Source of the DNA: a virus
Virus record (IMG/VR): IMGVR_UViG_3300047557_001143
Location: 1-56,291 of that record
Length of the DNA: 56,291 nt
Direction: 5' to 3' (one strand)
This document shows positions 1 to 8,556 of this stretch, in pieces. Under the pieces are notes generated by a model. That model ran no database searches. It saw nothing but the letters and a program-made list of their open reading frames with translations, and had not been told where the DNA came from. The stretch's first letter is position 1. Every line of letters starts with the position of its first letter. Position numbers and translations under genes: made by a program.

Positions 1-765
1 GTTCTGTACGGATTCGGCGCCGCGCCCCAACTGCCTGATGGCACTCCGGTGACCTATCAGCAGGGTGGCGTGCTCTTCCTCAAGCGCTATGTGTACAAGG
101 TGTATGGCCTCGCCTTCGCCCTGACCAAGGTGCTCGTGGAAGACGGCGACCACATCCGTATCGGTCAGGTGTATGCCCGTCACCTTGCACAGTCCCTGGT
201 GGAAACCAAGGAAACCCTGTGCGCCAATGTGCTGAACAACGCCTTCACCGGCGGCCAGTATGCAGGCGGCGACGGCGTGGCGCTGAACAGCGCTTCTCAC
301 CCGATCGTGAACGGCACTTTCTCCAACCTGCTGACCACGGCAGCCAACCTGTCCCAGACCTCTCTGGAGCAGATGCTGATCCAGATCCGTCAGGCTGTGG
401 ACAACAACGGCAAGAAGATTCGTCTGGTGCCCCGCCAAATCGTGGTGGCTCCTGGCAACATCTTCCAGGCCGAAGTGCTGCTGAAGTCCGTGCTGCGTGC
501 CGGTAACGCCAACAACGACATCAACCCGATCAAGTCGATCGGTCTGTTGGACGAAGGCGCTGCTGTCCTGTCGCGTCTGACCTCGCCCACCGCATGGTGG
601 GTGCAGACGGATGCTCCGGAAGGCATGAAACTCATGATGCGCCGTGGCCTGGAGAAGACCATGGAAGGTGACTTTGAGACCGACACCATGCGGTACAAGG
701 CCACCGAGCGTTACGATGTGGGCTTCACCGATCCTCGCGCCATGTACGGCACGCCGGGTGTCTAA
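1..765 (+). CDS. major capsid protein, C-terminal part (truncated by window start)
   Basis: The frame is open from base 1 to the TAA at 763-765 (254 residues) and has no start of its own. The sequence reads as an HK97-fold-type capsid protein of environmental podovirus-like phages: a Tyr/Lys-rich segment (KRYVYKVYGLAFALTK), a HIRIGQ segment, a Asn-rich loop, an AVDNNGKKIRL segment, and a C-terminus with TDAPEGMK and MEGDFETDTMRYKATERY. It would form the icosahedral shell. The missing N-terminus is very probably the MAAPMRSTDFR start at 56245, because the decoration and scaffold genes lie directly before that start. A terminator follows at 772. Assignment is by recognition of the family, not by search. 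Confidence 0.85.
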   Translation, partial: VLYGFGAAPQLPDGTPVTYQQGGVLFLKRYVYKVYGLAFALTKVLVEDGDHIRIGQVYARHLAQSLVETKETLCANVLNNAFTGGQYAGGDGVALNSASHPIVNGTFSNLLTTAANLSQTSLEQMLIQIRQAVDNNGKKIRLVPRQIVVAPGNIFQAEVLLKSVLRAGNANNDINPIKSIGLLDEGAAVLSRLTSPTAWWVQTDAPEGMKLMMRRGLEKTMEGDFETDTMRYKATERYDVGFTDPRAMYGTPGV

Positions 766-771
766 ATCCAA

Positions 772-797
772 GCGGGGGCTTCGGTCCCCGCGTTTTT
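772..797 (+). terminator. Rho-independent terminator after capsid gene
   Basis: An 8-bp GC-rich stem (772-779 with 784-791, one G-T pair) closes a TTCG tetraloop and is followed by GTTTTT. It lies between the capsid stop and the ribosome binding site of the next gene. It probably trims or attenuates the very abundant capsid transcript while allowing some read-through. Confidence 0.85.
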
Positions 798-810
798 AAG
801 GAGCAAGACA

Positions 811-1260
811 ATGGCACAAACCTACTTTGGTAGCACGGTTCGGGCGGGTTCGGGTACTCTGACTGATACCACCGACGGTGGATTCATGGTCCTCATGCAG
901 ACCACGACGGCGACTACGGTCTCCGCGGGTACTGCTGTGACGAGCACGATCACCATCCCGGCGGACTCGCAGATCATCAACTTTTTCATTGACTGCACCA
1001 CGACCCCGGTTGTGGGTGGCGGCACGGCTACGGCTGTGAATGCCACGATCGGCACGGCCGCTGCGGGTACCCAGTACCTGTCGGCGACTGATGTGATTGC
1101 AGGTGGTCGCGCTTCTCTGTCCTTCACCGCGGCTCAACTGACCGCGATGGAAGATGTGAACAACAACACCACTGTTGCTTTCACGATCGATCCCAACGGG
1201 ACGGTTTCAACGACTCAGGGTGTGTACCGCCTCACGGTGGTCTACGCTCAGAAGGTCTAA
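811..1260 (+). CDS. probable capsid-associated structural protein
   Basis: 149 residues, ATG with AAGGAG 8 bases upstream. The protein is rich in Thr, Ala, Val and Gly, with almost no Lys or Arg and alternating beta-type segments, a composition typical of small virion surface or decoration proteins. It sits directly after the capsid gene between the first terminator and the Lys/Gly-rich gene, which supports a head function. There is no recognisable catalytic motif or signal peptide. Function is inferred from position and composition only. Confidence 0.6.
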   Translation: MAQTYFGSTVRAGSGTLTDTTDGGFMVLMQTTTATTVSAGTAVTSTITIPADSQIINFFIDCTTTPVVGGGTATAVNATIGTAAAGTQYLSATDVIAGGRASLSFTAAQLTAMEDVNNNTTVAFTIDPNGTVSTTQGVYRLTVVYAQKV

Positions 1261-1270
1261 GGAGGTCATC

Positions 1271-2317
1271 ATGGGCCAGTTCAAACCGATGGTCAAAATG
1301 ATGACCACCGAGCCTTCGGTGGAGTTGAAACTCAAGAAGGGCGGCGCCGTCACGATGATGAACGGTGGCGTGATGGGTGGCCTTGCGGCCGCTCCGTCTG
1401 CTGCTCCCGCTCGTGGCGGCATGATGCCGACTGCTCGCCCCAAGAAGCCTGGAATGGCCGCTCGTCGCGCTGCGATGATGGGTCGTCCCATGAAGGAAGG
1501 TGGCGAGACTGCAGCCGAGCACAAGGCCGAGATGGCCGCCATCAAGTCCGTGGACCGCAAACTGTCCAAGCACGCCGAAATGGCTGCGTCCAAGGCTCAC
1601 AAGGGCCTGAAGACCGGCGGCGTCGTGATGGGTCAGGGCGGCTTCAAGGCGGGTGGCGTCATCAAGTCCACCAAGGGCGAGACCAAGATGGTCACGGCTG
1701 AAGGTGAGCACCACACCCCCAAGAAGACCGGCGAGGTCGTCATGGGCAAGCCTGCCGGTTATAAGAAGGGCGGCAAGGCTATGGGCGGTTCTTGCTATGC
1801 CAAGGGCGGCGGCGTCGAGGGCAATGTGTCCACGACTCCTCCTGGAAAGACCAACACCACTACGGGTGAGGTCAAGAAGGGCAACGCCGGTGGCTACAAG
1901 AAAGGTGGCTACGCAAAAAAAGCCTTCGCGGCGGGGGGCAGTGTTAACGACACTGGTCGTCCCGTCGCGTATCCCAAGCATCCCGTTTCTCAGCCGATCA
2001 AAAACACCAAGCAGTCGGGCACTTTCAAGCACGGCGGCAAGGTGAAGATGAATGAAGGCGGCAAGGTTCCTGTGGGAGCCCAGTCCGCCATCAAGCAGGC
2101 TGATGCCGAGCGTGCCTATCGTGACTACGAGAAGGCCGAGAAGGCGGAGAATGAGGCCATGCGCGAGACGATCCTCGGAGCACCCGGTCGGATGTTCCGG
2201 GCCGTCAAAGGCTTGTTCAAGGGCGAAGAGAAACCCGCGGGCAGTGTGACCAAGACTGAGAAGTCTGTAACTGTTGCACCGGCCAAGAAGCGTGGCGGAT
2301 CAGTGAAGAAGTGCTGA
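1271..2317 (+). CDS. Lys/Gly-rich low-complexity virion-type protein with KKGG motifs
   Basis: 348 residues; ATG at 1271 preceded by GGAGG at 1261. It starts with a conserved-looking MGQFKPMVKMM segment and is then built from short repeats around KKGG, YKKGG and GGVVMG, with Met-rich and Ala-rich stretches, and ends KKRGGSVKKC. It is strongly basic and probably largely disordered. Similar proteins occur next to the capsid gene in environmental phages of this kind; their role is not known to me. Nucleic-acid binding inside the head is a plausible inference. The same KKGG-type tail motif recurs in other proteins of this window (3912, 20648, 47307). Confidence 0.65.
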   Translation: MGQFKPMVKMMTTEPSVELKLKKGGAVTMMNGGVMGGLAAAPSAAPARGGMMPTARPKKPGMAARRAAMMGRPMKEGGETAAEHKAEMAAIKSVDRKLSKHAEMAASKAHKGLKTGGVVMGQGGFKAGGVIKSTKGETKMVTAEGEHHTPKKTGEVVMGKPAGYKKGGKAMGGSCYAKGGGVEGNVSTTPPGKTNTTTGEVKKGNAGGYKKGGYAKKAFAAGGSVNDTGRPVAYPKHPVSQPIKNTKQSGTFKHGGKVKMNEGGKVPVGAQSAIKQADAERAYRDYEKAEKAENEAMRETILGAPGRMFRAVKGLFKGEEKPAGSVTKTEKSVTVAPAKKRGGSVKKC

Positions 2318-2322
2318 ACCAA

Positions 2323-2349
2323 GCGGGGGCTTCGGCCCTCGCTTTCTTT
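2323..2349 (+). terminator. Rho-independent terminator
   Basis: GCGGGGGC at 2323-2330 pairs with GCCCTCGC at 2335-2342 (one G-T pair) around a TTCG loop, followed by TTTCTTT. It is nearly the same hairpin as the one at 772, so the head region has two look-alike terminators bracketing two genes. Confidence 0.8.
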
Positions 2350-2360
2350 AAGGGATACAC

Positions 2361-2663
2361 ATGAAGGTTCAAACCGTATCGAAGACGGGCGTTGGCTCCA
2401 GTTCTTCTCTGGTGATGAACACCAACATCAGCCCGTTCAATGTGGGCTTTGGCGTGATCGTCAGCGGCACCGTGAACTACACCGTGCAGCACACTTTTGA
2501 CGACCCGGCGGTTGGCTTTTCGACTTGGTTCTCACACCCCACAATCTCCAGTGAGACGACCAACCAGGATGGCAACTACGCATTCCCGGTGACTGGCATC
2601 AAGTTGCTCGTGAACTCGGGCGACGGCACGGCCACTCTGAAACTCATCCAAGCCGGTATCTGA
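2361..2663 (+). CDS. small structural-type protein of unknown function
   Basis: 100 residues; ATG at 2361 with AAGGG upstream. The sequence has beta-rich segments (VGFGVIVSGTVNYTVQHTFD, TGIKLLVNSGDGTATLKLIQAG) and looks like a one-domain virion component. Proteins ending in GTATLKLIQAG-type strands are common in phage head/tail operons. The stop is one base before the next start, so it is translationally coupled to the gene at 2665. No specific function can be given. Confidence 0.6.
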   Translation: MKVQTVSKTGVGSSSSLVMNTNISPFNVGFGVIVSGTVNYTVQHTFDDPAVGFSTWFSHPTISSETTNQDGNYAFPVTGIKLLVNSGDGTATLKLIQAGI

Positions 2664-2664
2664 C

Positions 2665-2901
2665 ATGGGCACGCTTGGCCACAATGGTGTTGCCAATCAG
2701 GCCAACACGACTGATGGCTTCGGCGGCAATGTCAATGCCGTCAATCCGGTCGGCGGGGGCATTGGCGAGGATGTTGGTGATGACGGGGTGGTTGACCTGT
2801 ACGGCGCCGCTCCTGATGTCACCTTCTACATCGCCGACGAGACTGATCCCGGCTATGTCCTGCAAGAGGACGACGACAAAATCATCTTGGAGTCATCGTA
2901 A
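2665..2901 (+). CDS. small acidic protein of unknown function
   Basis: 78 residues, Asp/Gly-rich and very acidic, ATG one base after the upstream stop. Its TAA overlaps the ATG of the HNH gene by one base (TAATG). Composition suggests a flexible or metal-binding structural protein, but nothing in the sequence identifies it. The alternative frame beginning at 2675 gives a Met/Ser-rich product and is less likely because it has no ribosome binding site of its own. Confidence 0.5.
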   Translation: MGTLGHNGVANQANTTDGFGGNVNAVNPVGGGIGEDVGDDGVVDLYGAAPDVTFYIADETDPGYVLQEDDDKIILESS

Positions 2902-3323
2902 TGGCTGACCGCGATGCAAACTGGTACAAGATTAGGAACATCTGGTACTGCATGATCCATAGAACCACAAACCCGGCTCATTCTGAGTTTGCAAGGTATG
3001 GAGCAAGAGGCATCGCTGTATGTGATGAGTGGCATTCGTTTGATCGTTTTTACTTGGACATGAAGGATGGCTACATACCGGGCTTGTCCATCGAAAGAAT
3101 CGACAACGATCAAGGCTACTCGCTAGAAAATTGCAGGTGGGCAACAAAAAAAGAACAAGCCAACAACCGCCGCACGAGCAAGTTTTTTACCATTGACGGG
3201 GTCACAAAGACTCTTGCTCAGTGGATTGATGAATCGGGTTTGAAGGGCAGCACCGTTAGGCAGAGGCTTTATGCTTACGGATGGACTATTGAGCGTGCTC
3301 TATCCAAGAAAGTAGGAGGCTAA
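2901..3323 (+). CDS. free-standing HNH homing-type endonuclease
   Basis: 140 residues. The core ARYGARGIAVCDEW, then LSIERIDNDQGYSLENCRWAT and EQANNRR matches the HNH/AP2-type endonucleases found as free-standing mobile genes in phages: a Gly-rich turn, Cys-Asp-Glu-Trp, an ERIDND segment and a conserved NCRWAT. The C-terminal third (ITKTLAQW-like plus a helix-turn-helix-like stretch) probably binds DNA. The gene is visibly more A/T-rich than its neighbours and splits a structural gene pair. A 9-base direct repeat (TGGCTGACC) lies at its start (2902) and at the start of the next gene (3326), suggesting a recent cassette insertion. Confidence 0.85.
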   Translation: MADRDANWYKIRNIWYCMIHRTTNPAHSEFARYGARGIAVCDEWHSFDRFYLDMKDGYIPGLSIERIDNDQGYSLENCRWATKKEQANNRRTSKFFTIDGVTKTLAQWIDESGLKGSTVRQRLYAYGWTIERALSKKVGG

Positions 3324-3324
3324 A

Positions 3325-3909
3325 TTGGCTGACCAGAAAATCTCCGCGATGCCCAACGCTTTGACGCTGACGGGCGCAGAACTTGTCCCGTTGGTCCAAA
3401 GCGGCGCGAATGTAAAGGCAACGATTGCCACTTTGCGGGCCTTTGGCGCTGCATATGGCGCATTCAGTGACTCTACTGACCAGACGGGCAGCATCTCGGC
3501 CGGCACGGTGATCACCTTCAACACCACTGATGTGTCTGACGGCATCACCCTGGCCAGTAGCAGCCGCCTGACGGTCCCGGCCAATGGCATCTACAACCTG
3601 CAGTTCAGCGCTCAGTTCAAGAATACTGACAACGCGCAGCAGGACACTACCGTTTGGCTGCGAATCGACGGCACGGATCTTCCAAACTCCGCAACTCAGT
3701 ACACGATTCCTGCCCGCAAGAGCGCCGGTATTTTCGGATACGGGGTTGCATCGCTGACTTTCCTGCTTGACCTGACGGCAGGTCAGTATGTGGAAATCCT
3801 GTGGGTTCCCACATCCACAACTGTGACTCTGGAGCACCTCCCGTTGAGCACATCTCCGGCATATCCGGCGATCCCGTCCATCATTGCCTCAATGATGCAG
3901 GTGGCCTGA
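3325..3909 (+). CDS. fibre/decoration-type protein with C1q/TNF-like C-terminus
   Basis: 194 residues from a TTG start at 3325; AGGAGG at 3314-3319 decides this start. The N-terminus (ISAMPNALTLTGAELVPLVQ) is a module used by many phage tail-fibre proteins and is shared with the gene at 5719. The rest is a compact beta domain resembling C1q/TNF-type jelly rolls (LTVPANGIYNLQFSAQF, VWLRIDG, QYVEILW), so it could be a trimeric receptor-binding or surface protein. The TTG start may be the result of the HNH cassette taking over the original ATG. Confidence 0.65.
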   Translation: MADQKISAMPNALTLTGAELVPLVQSGANVKATIATLRAFGAAYGAFSDSTDQTGSISAGTVITFNTTDVSDGITLASSSRLTVPANGIYNLQFSAQFKNTDNAQQDTTVWLRIDGTDLPNSATQYTIPARKSAGIFGYGVASLTFLLDLTAGQYVEILWVPTSTTVTLEHLPLSTSPAYPAIPSIIASMMQVA

Positions 3910-3911
3910 TC

Positions 3912-4295
3912 ATGCCTCTGATCAAAGGCAAGTCCGAAAAGGCCTTCAAGGAGAACATCCGGGCAGAGGTCAAGGCCGGTAAGCCGGTCAAACAGGCTGT
4001 GGCCATCGCCTACGATGTTCAGAGACGGGCTCAACAGGGCAAAAAGGACGGCGGAAGCGTCTCTCTGGCCATCGGCCGGGGCGAAAAACTGCCCGCTTCC
4101 CAGGGCGCAGGGCTCACCGCAAAGGGTCGGGCCAAGTACAACCGCGAAACTGGGTCGAATTTGAAGGCTCCGCAGCCCCAAGGAGGCCCTCGGAGGGACT
4201 CTTTCTGTGCCAGGATGGGCCCGATCGCCGAAAAAAGCGAGAAAGGCAGCCGCGCAAGGGCCTCTATGAGGCGTTGGAACTGCCCAGGATGGTGA
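3912..4295 (+). CDS. DUF6321-like phage protein
   Basis: 127 residues; ATG at 3912 two bases after the previous stop. The N-terminus (MPLIKGKSEKAFKENIRAEVKAGKP) is helical and basic; the middle has KKDGGSV; the C-terminal half (GAGLTAKGRAKYNRETGSN, then SFCARMGPIAEKSEKGSRARASMRRWNC) is a very conserved block in phages of this type, which I recognise as DUF6321-like. Function is not established. It is basic with two Cys near the end, and it lies among head-tail genes, so a small virion or assembly role is plausible. Confidence 0.7.
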   Translation: MPLIKGKSEKAFKENIRAEVKAGKPVKQAVAIAYDVQRRAQQGKKDGGSVSLAIGRGEKLPASQGAGLTAKGRAKYNRETGSNLKAPQPQGGPRRDSFCARMGPIAEKSEKGSRARASMRRWNCPGW

Positions 4296-4305
4296 AGGAG
4301 GCCTG

Positions 4306-5376
4306 ATGTCCTACTCAGACACCTACGGACAGGTCTTTCCGGTCCAAACTTTGATCGATCACGCCGCTCGGCGGTGTGGAAAACTGGCCGAAGAACTGAC
4401 TTCTGAGCAACTTTTGAGTGCTCGGGAGTCTTTGGGCTTCGTTTTGACCAATCTGATCAACATCGGCATTCAATACTGGGCTGTTGAGAAGAAAGTCTTC
4501 GGTCTGACCCCCGAAAACTACATCTACACCCTCCCGAACGGGGCAAATGATGTCCTAAACGCCCTGTATCGCACGATGCAGCGGCCAAATGGGTCCTATA
4601 CGACCTCTGCAGGGGGCAATGTGGCCCTGGTGGGTGACTCCAATGTCAACACCTACTGCCAACAGACCTCTGCCAACGGCAACATCTCCATCAACTTCGG
4701 CACGGACAACCCAATCTACGCCGGATCGATCGGTTTGCTGCCATATGTGTCTGGCGGAGGCTCGGCGACCTGGAATCTGATCTTTGAGTACAGCACTGAC
4801 GGTTCAACCTGGAGCACTCTTGAGGATCTGGGCACTGTTGTCGTGACGGACAACGAGTGGATCTGGACGGACATCAATCCTGGCCAGAGCGTGCAGTATT
4901 ACCGGGTCCGGGCCTACGGTGGAACGACCCTGGCGCTGCGCGAGTTCTGGGTCGGCAACATGAGCCAAGAGATCACGATGGCTCGCCTGAACCGGGACGA
5001 CTACACGAACCTGCCGAACAAGAACTTCACGGCCAATCAGCCCTATCAGTTTTGGTTCAACCGCACGGTGCCGAACCCGCAGATCTACCTGTGGCCGGTC
5101 CCCTCGAACCCGTTTGTGCAGATGACGGTCTGGTACTCCCGGCAGATCATGGATGTGGGTGACCTGACGGATGAACTGCAGATCCCGCAGCGGTGGTACA
5201 TGGCGGTGGTGAATATGCTCGCCCACCAGATGGCCATGGAACTGCCGGCCATCCCGATGGAGCGCATTCAGTACCTTGAAGTTCAGGCTGAGAAGTACCT
5301 GAATTTGGCCGAGGCAGAGGAGCGCGACAAGTCGCCGATCTACTTCGCGCCTAACATTTCTGTATACACGAGGTAA
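4306..5376 (+). CDS. adaptor-type (head-tail connector-like) protein with inserted beta domain
   Basis: 356 residues; ATG at 4306 after AAGGAGG. The two ends look like a helical phage adaptor: LIDHAARRCGKLAEEL and a helix pair at residues 20-50, and at the C-terminus IPQRWYMAVVNMLAHQMAMELP with a long YLEVQAEKYLNLAEAEE helix. Between them (about 100-215) is an inserted beta domain of the kind seen in carbohydrate-binding or discoidin-like modules (WNLIFEYSTDGSTW, YYRVRAYGG, LREFWVGN). A second, shorter adaptor-like protein is at 16251. It probably joins portal and tail or anchors a fibre to it. Confidence 0.6.
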   Translation: MSYSDTYGQVFPVQTLIDHAARRCGKLAEELTSEQLLSARESLGFVLTNLINIGIQYWAVEKKVFGLTPENYIYTLPNGANDVLNALYRTMQRPNGSYTTSAGGNVALVGDSNVNTYCQQTSANGNISINFGTDNPIYAGSIGLLPYVSGGGSATWNLIFEYSTDGSTWSTLEDLGTVVVTDNEWIWTDINPGQSVQYYRVRAYGGTTLALREFWVGNMSQEITMARLNRDDYTNLPNKNFTANQPYQFWFNRTVPNPQIYLWPVPSNPFVQMTVWYSRQIMDVGDLTDELQIPQRWYMAVVNMLAHQMAMELPAIPMERIQYLEVQAEKYLNLAEAEERDKSPIYFAPNISVYTR

Positions 5377-5378
5377 GG

Positions 5379-5726
5379 ATGCCGGTCTTCCTCGACACCT
5401 TCGGCAACGCCTCTCTGGCGATCTTCATCTGCGACCGATGCAAGATGAAGCGGCCGATGGACGAGCAGATGTCGGACCCGAACTTCCCGGGGCTGCGTGT
5501 CTGTCAGCAGGGGTGCGCGGACGAGAAGGACCCCTACCGGCTTCCGGCCCGCAAGACTGAGCGCATCAACCTGCGTTTCCCTCGCCCGGATGTGAGCGTG
5601 GCTCTAGACCCGAACAACCTCGTCACCGACAATGACGGGGACTACATCATCTCCACCGAGGGCAATACGGACACGCCCGAGAACAACGGCAACCTCGACG
5701 GAATTTCGGTGACACCAGATGGCTAA
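5379..5726 (+). CDS. small zinc-ribbon-like phage protein
   Basis: 115 residues; ATG two bases after the previous stop, preceded by GAGGTAAGG. It contains CDRCKMKRP near residue 18 and CQQGC near 43, a Cys2-Cys2 arrangement that could hold one zinc ion. The remainder is Asp/Asn-rich and ends acidic. The last 8 bases overlap the next gene (ATGGCTAA), so the two are coupled. Such proteins are frequent between adaptor and fibre genes in related phages, with no known role. Confidence 0.6.
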   Translation: MPVFLDTFGNASLAIFICDRCKMKRPMDEQMSDPNFPGLRVCQQGCADEKDPYRLPARKTERINLRFPRPDVSVALDPNNLVTDNDGDYIISTEGNTDTPENNGNLDGISVTPDG

Positions 5727-7917
5727 TCAAACCATTTCCCAACTTCCGGCAGCCGGCCCCATCACGGGGACGGAACTGGTGCCCATCGTCCAGAACGGCG
5801 GTACTTATCACACCACGACCGGTGCGATCGCCAACTCTCCGACGCAGACTCAGACTTTTCTGACGGTTCAGAACGAGCCGACGCTGAACAACAGCCGGTT
5901 CTTTTCGACGGACGGCAATTTCACCCTGACTGACGGCGGAGCGCAGTCTTTCCTGCGCATTAACCTGATCGGGGCGCCTGCAGATCTGGCCATCGCAGGC
6001 AACGGCATCGTCGCCAAGACCTCTCTGACCACGGTGGCCGCCCGCACGATGACCGCGGGCAGCAACGGCATCTCTATCTCCAACGCAGACGGTGTCTCTG
6101 GCAATCCAACCTTCTCCCTGACTGGGCAGGTTCTGAGCCTCGCCAACGCCTCTGGAGCGGGTTTGGTGGCGCTGCCCAACAACGGCACTGTCACGCCTCG
6201 ATCCATCCAGGGCACGGCCTCTGAGATTGATGTCGCCAACGGCAACGGTGCCGCGGGAGACCCGACGATCGGTCTGGCCGACAACCCGGTCGTTCCGGGC
6301 TCCGAAGGCATCGTCTTGCCTTCCGGCAACACGGGAGACAGGTCTGGTTCTCCTGTCAACGGAACGCTGCGCTACAACACGCAGACGGGCGTGTTTGAGG
6401 GCTACGCCAACAACGCCTGGGGCTCTATTGCTGCGGGAACCGGGGTGACCTCGGTGGGTCTGGCCATGCCGGCCGACTTCACCGTCTCTGGCTCTCCGGT
6501 GACCTCCACGGGCACGCTGACGGCTGCCTGGGCAAGTCAGGCCGCCAATCTGGTCTTCGCCTCTCCGAGCGGGACTTCTGGCACGCCGGGGTTCCGTGCT
6601 CTGGTCAACAACGATCTCCCCAACTCGGGCGTTGTGGCAACCACTTACGGCTCGGCGTCTGCTGTCCCGGTGTTTGTGGTCAACGCTAAGGGCGTGATCA
6701 CGAGCGTGACCGACACGCCTATTGCGATCGCCAACACTCAAGTGTCTGGTTTGGGCACGATGTCCACGCAGAACGCCGGTTCTGTGGCCATCACGGGCGG
6801 GAACATCAACGGCACGACGATCGGCAACACGACGCCTGCAGCCGGAACTTTCTCCTCCATTGCAGCAACTTCCGGCACGGTCAGCACGACACCTGCCAAC
6901 GCCACCGACATTGCCAACAAGCAGTATGTCGATGGCCTCGTCACCTCCGGCATCACCTACCACGCTGCGGTGAAGTACGAGGTTCCGGTCACGACTGGGA
7001 ACCTGACAGCGACTTACAACAACGGCACCGCCGGTGTAGGTGCTACCCTGACCAACGCCGGGACTCTTGCGGCTTTCGCCCCGGATGGCCCGACCGCCGC
7101 TCCCGGCGACCGGATTCTGATCTACAACCAGACCAACGCCTTCGAGAACGGCGTCTATACGGTTACCACGGTTGGTGATGGATCTACCCCCTGGGTGCTG
7201 ACTCGGGCCACGGACGCCGACTCCTACGGCTTGAAGGACCCCAACGCTCTCGGCCAGGGGGATGCGTTCTTCGTGACCTCCGGTAATACCGGAGCGGGCG
7301 AGACCTATGAGTGCAGCACGGTCGGGACGATCACCTTCGGGGTGACGGCCATCAACTTCGTGCAGATCTCGTCTGCCCAGGTCTACAACGCCGGGACGGG
7401 CTTGAACCTCTCGCCGTCTACGACCTTCAACATCTCCAACACGGGTGTTGCGGCGGGCAACTACGGCAGCGCGTCTTCTGTTCCGGCGATCTCGGTCAAC
7501 GCTCAGGGGCAGATCACTTCTGCGACCAACACCTCGATCGCCATCGCGGCTTCGCAGGTCACCTCCGGAACCCTGGCGGTGGCTCAGGGCGGGACCAACA
7601 TCGCGTCCTATGTGGCCGGAGACCTGATCTACGCTTCTGCCACGACGACCCTATCCAAACTGCCTATCGGGACGGCGGGTCAGGTTCTGACCTCGTCTGG
7701 CTCCGCTCCGCAGTATGTGGATCAGTCGACCCTGTCTGTCGGGTCTGCCACCAACGCCTCAAATGTGGCGGTGTCCCTGGACTCCACGAACAGCACCTAC
7801 TACCTCGGTGTGTACAGCACCACGACCGGCAATTTGCCGACCAAGGTAGTGACTGGATTGACCGTTAATCCCTCCACCGGAAAAATCACCGGTGGGATCT
7901 CCGGAGGAACCTTCTGA
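5719..7917 (+). CDS. tail fibre-type protein
   Basis: 732 residues. The N-terminus (ISQLPAAGPITGTELVPIVQ) is the recurrent phage fibre module also seen at 3325. The body is Gly/Ser/Thr/Asn-rich and full of short beta repeats (for example YGSASSVPAISVNAQGQITS and TGTLTAAWASQAANLVF), typical of triple-beta-spiral or fibre shafts. The C-terminus ends in TGGISGGTF, similar to the ISGGAF end of the gene at 16896, which may be a trimerisation or attachment tail. The stop overlaps the next start (TGATG). Likely a host-recognition fibre; the exact receptor is unknown. Confidence 0.7.
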   Translation: MANQTISQLPAAGPITGTELVPIVQNGGTYHTTTGAIANSPTQTQTFLTVQNEPTLNNSRFFSTDGNFTLTDGGAQSFLRINLIGAPADLAIAGNGIVAKTSLTTVAARTMTAGSNGISISNADGVSGNPTFSLTGQVLSLANASGAGLVALPNNGTVTPRSIQGTASEIDVANGNGAAGDPTIGLADNPVVPGSEGIVLPSGNTGDRSGSPVNGTLRYNTQTGVFEGYANNAWGSIAAGTGVTSVGLAMPADFTVSGSPVTSTGTLTAAWASQAANLVFASPSGTSGTPGFRALVNNDLPNSGVVATTYGSASAVPVFVVNAKGVITSVTDTPIAIANTQVSGLGTMSTQNAGSVAITGGNINGTTIGNTTPAAGTFSSIAATSGTVSTTPANATDIANKQYVDGLVTSGITYHAAVKYEVPVTTGNLTATYNNGTAGVGATLTNAGTLAAFAPDGPTAAPGDRILIYNQTNAFENGVYTVTTVGDGSTPWVLTRATDADSYGLKDPNALGQGDAFFVTSGNTGAGETYECSTVGTITFGVTAINFVQISSAQVYNAGTGLNLSPSTTFNISNTGVAAGNYGSASSVPAISVNAQGQITSATNTSIAIAASQVTSGTLAVAQGGTNIASYVAGDLIYASATTTLSKLPIGTAGQVLTSSGSAPQYVDQSTLSVGSATNASNVAVSLDSTNSTYYLGVYSTTTGNLPTKVVTGLTVNPSTGKITGGISGGTF

Positions 7918-8513
7918 TGGCTCAGGCAGGCTACACACCAATTCAAATTTACTACTCGACGACGACAACGAATGTCCCGTCGGCAGGCAATCTGGCAGAT
8001 GGCGAACTGGCCATCAACACGGCTGACGGCAAGTTGTTCTACAAGGACAACCTGGGGGCGGTGCAGACGATCGCCACCAAGGCCGGCGCAAGCGGCGATG
8101 TGGTGGGCCCCGCATCTGCCACCAATAACGCGATCCCGACCTTTGACGGCACGACCGGCAAACTGATCAAGGACAACTCTGCTGTCACGATCTCGTCCGG
8201 GATCATCGCCGCCACAGGGTTTTCTGGCCCCCTGAACGGATCTGTCGGCGCGACGACCCCGAGCACGGTGGTGGCCACCCAGGTCAACATCACCGCTCAG
8301 GGCGACCTGCGGCTTGAAGACACCACCGGCGGCCAGTATGTGGCTCTACAGGCCCCGGGAACAGTCGCCACCAATGTGACCTTCACCCTTCCAGGCGCGG
8401 ACGGCACAAACGGTCAGGCGATCATCACCGACGGGTCTGGAAACTTGTCCTTCGGTAACGCGGGCATCAGCACGGGCAAGGCCATCGCTATGGCCCTTAT
8501 CTTTGGCTTCTAG
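7917..8513 (+). CDS. small tail fibre-type protein
   Basis: 198 residues, starting inside TGATG. NLADGELAINTADGKLFYKD is a well-known module at the N-terminus of many phage fibre proteins. The rest is beta-rich (ITAQGDLRLEDTTGGQYVALQ, VTFTLPGADG). It ends KAIAMALIFGF. Just after the stop the last 15 bases are repeated with two changes (8533-8547), ending again in IFGF and a stop, which looks like a small tail duplication. Confidence 0.7.
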   Translation: MAQAGYTPIQIYYSTTTTNVPSAGNLADGELAINTADGKLFYKDNLGAVQTIATKAGASGDVVGPASATNNAIPTFDGTTGKLIKDNSAVTISSGIIAATGFSGPLNGSVGATTPSTVVATQVNITAQGDLRLEDTTGGQYVALQAPGTVATNVTFTLPGADGTNGQAIITDGSGNLSFGNAGISTGKAIAMALIFGF

Positions 8514-8556
8514 CGTCCAAAAGTCATCAATGATCTTCGGCTTCTAAGGGTACATC

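Noticed and set aside
5647-6963. 438-codon reverse frame opposite the fibre gene
   Set aside because: Arg/Gly-rich shadow of biased codon use; no conserved look, no reverse-strand operon here.
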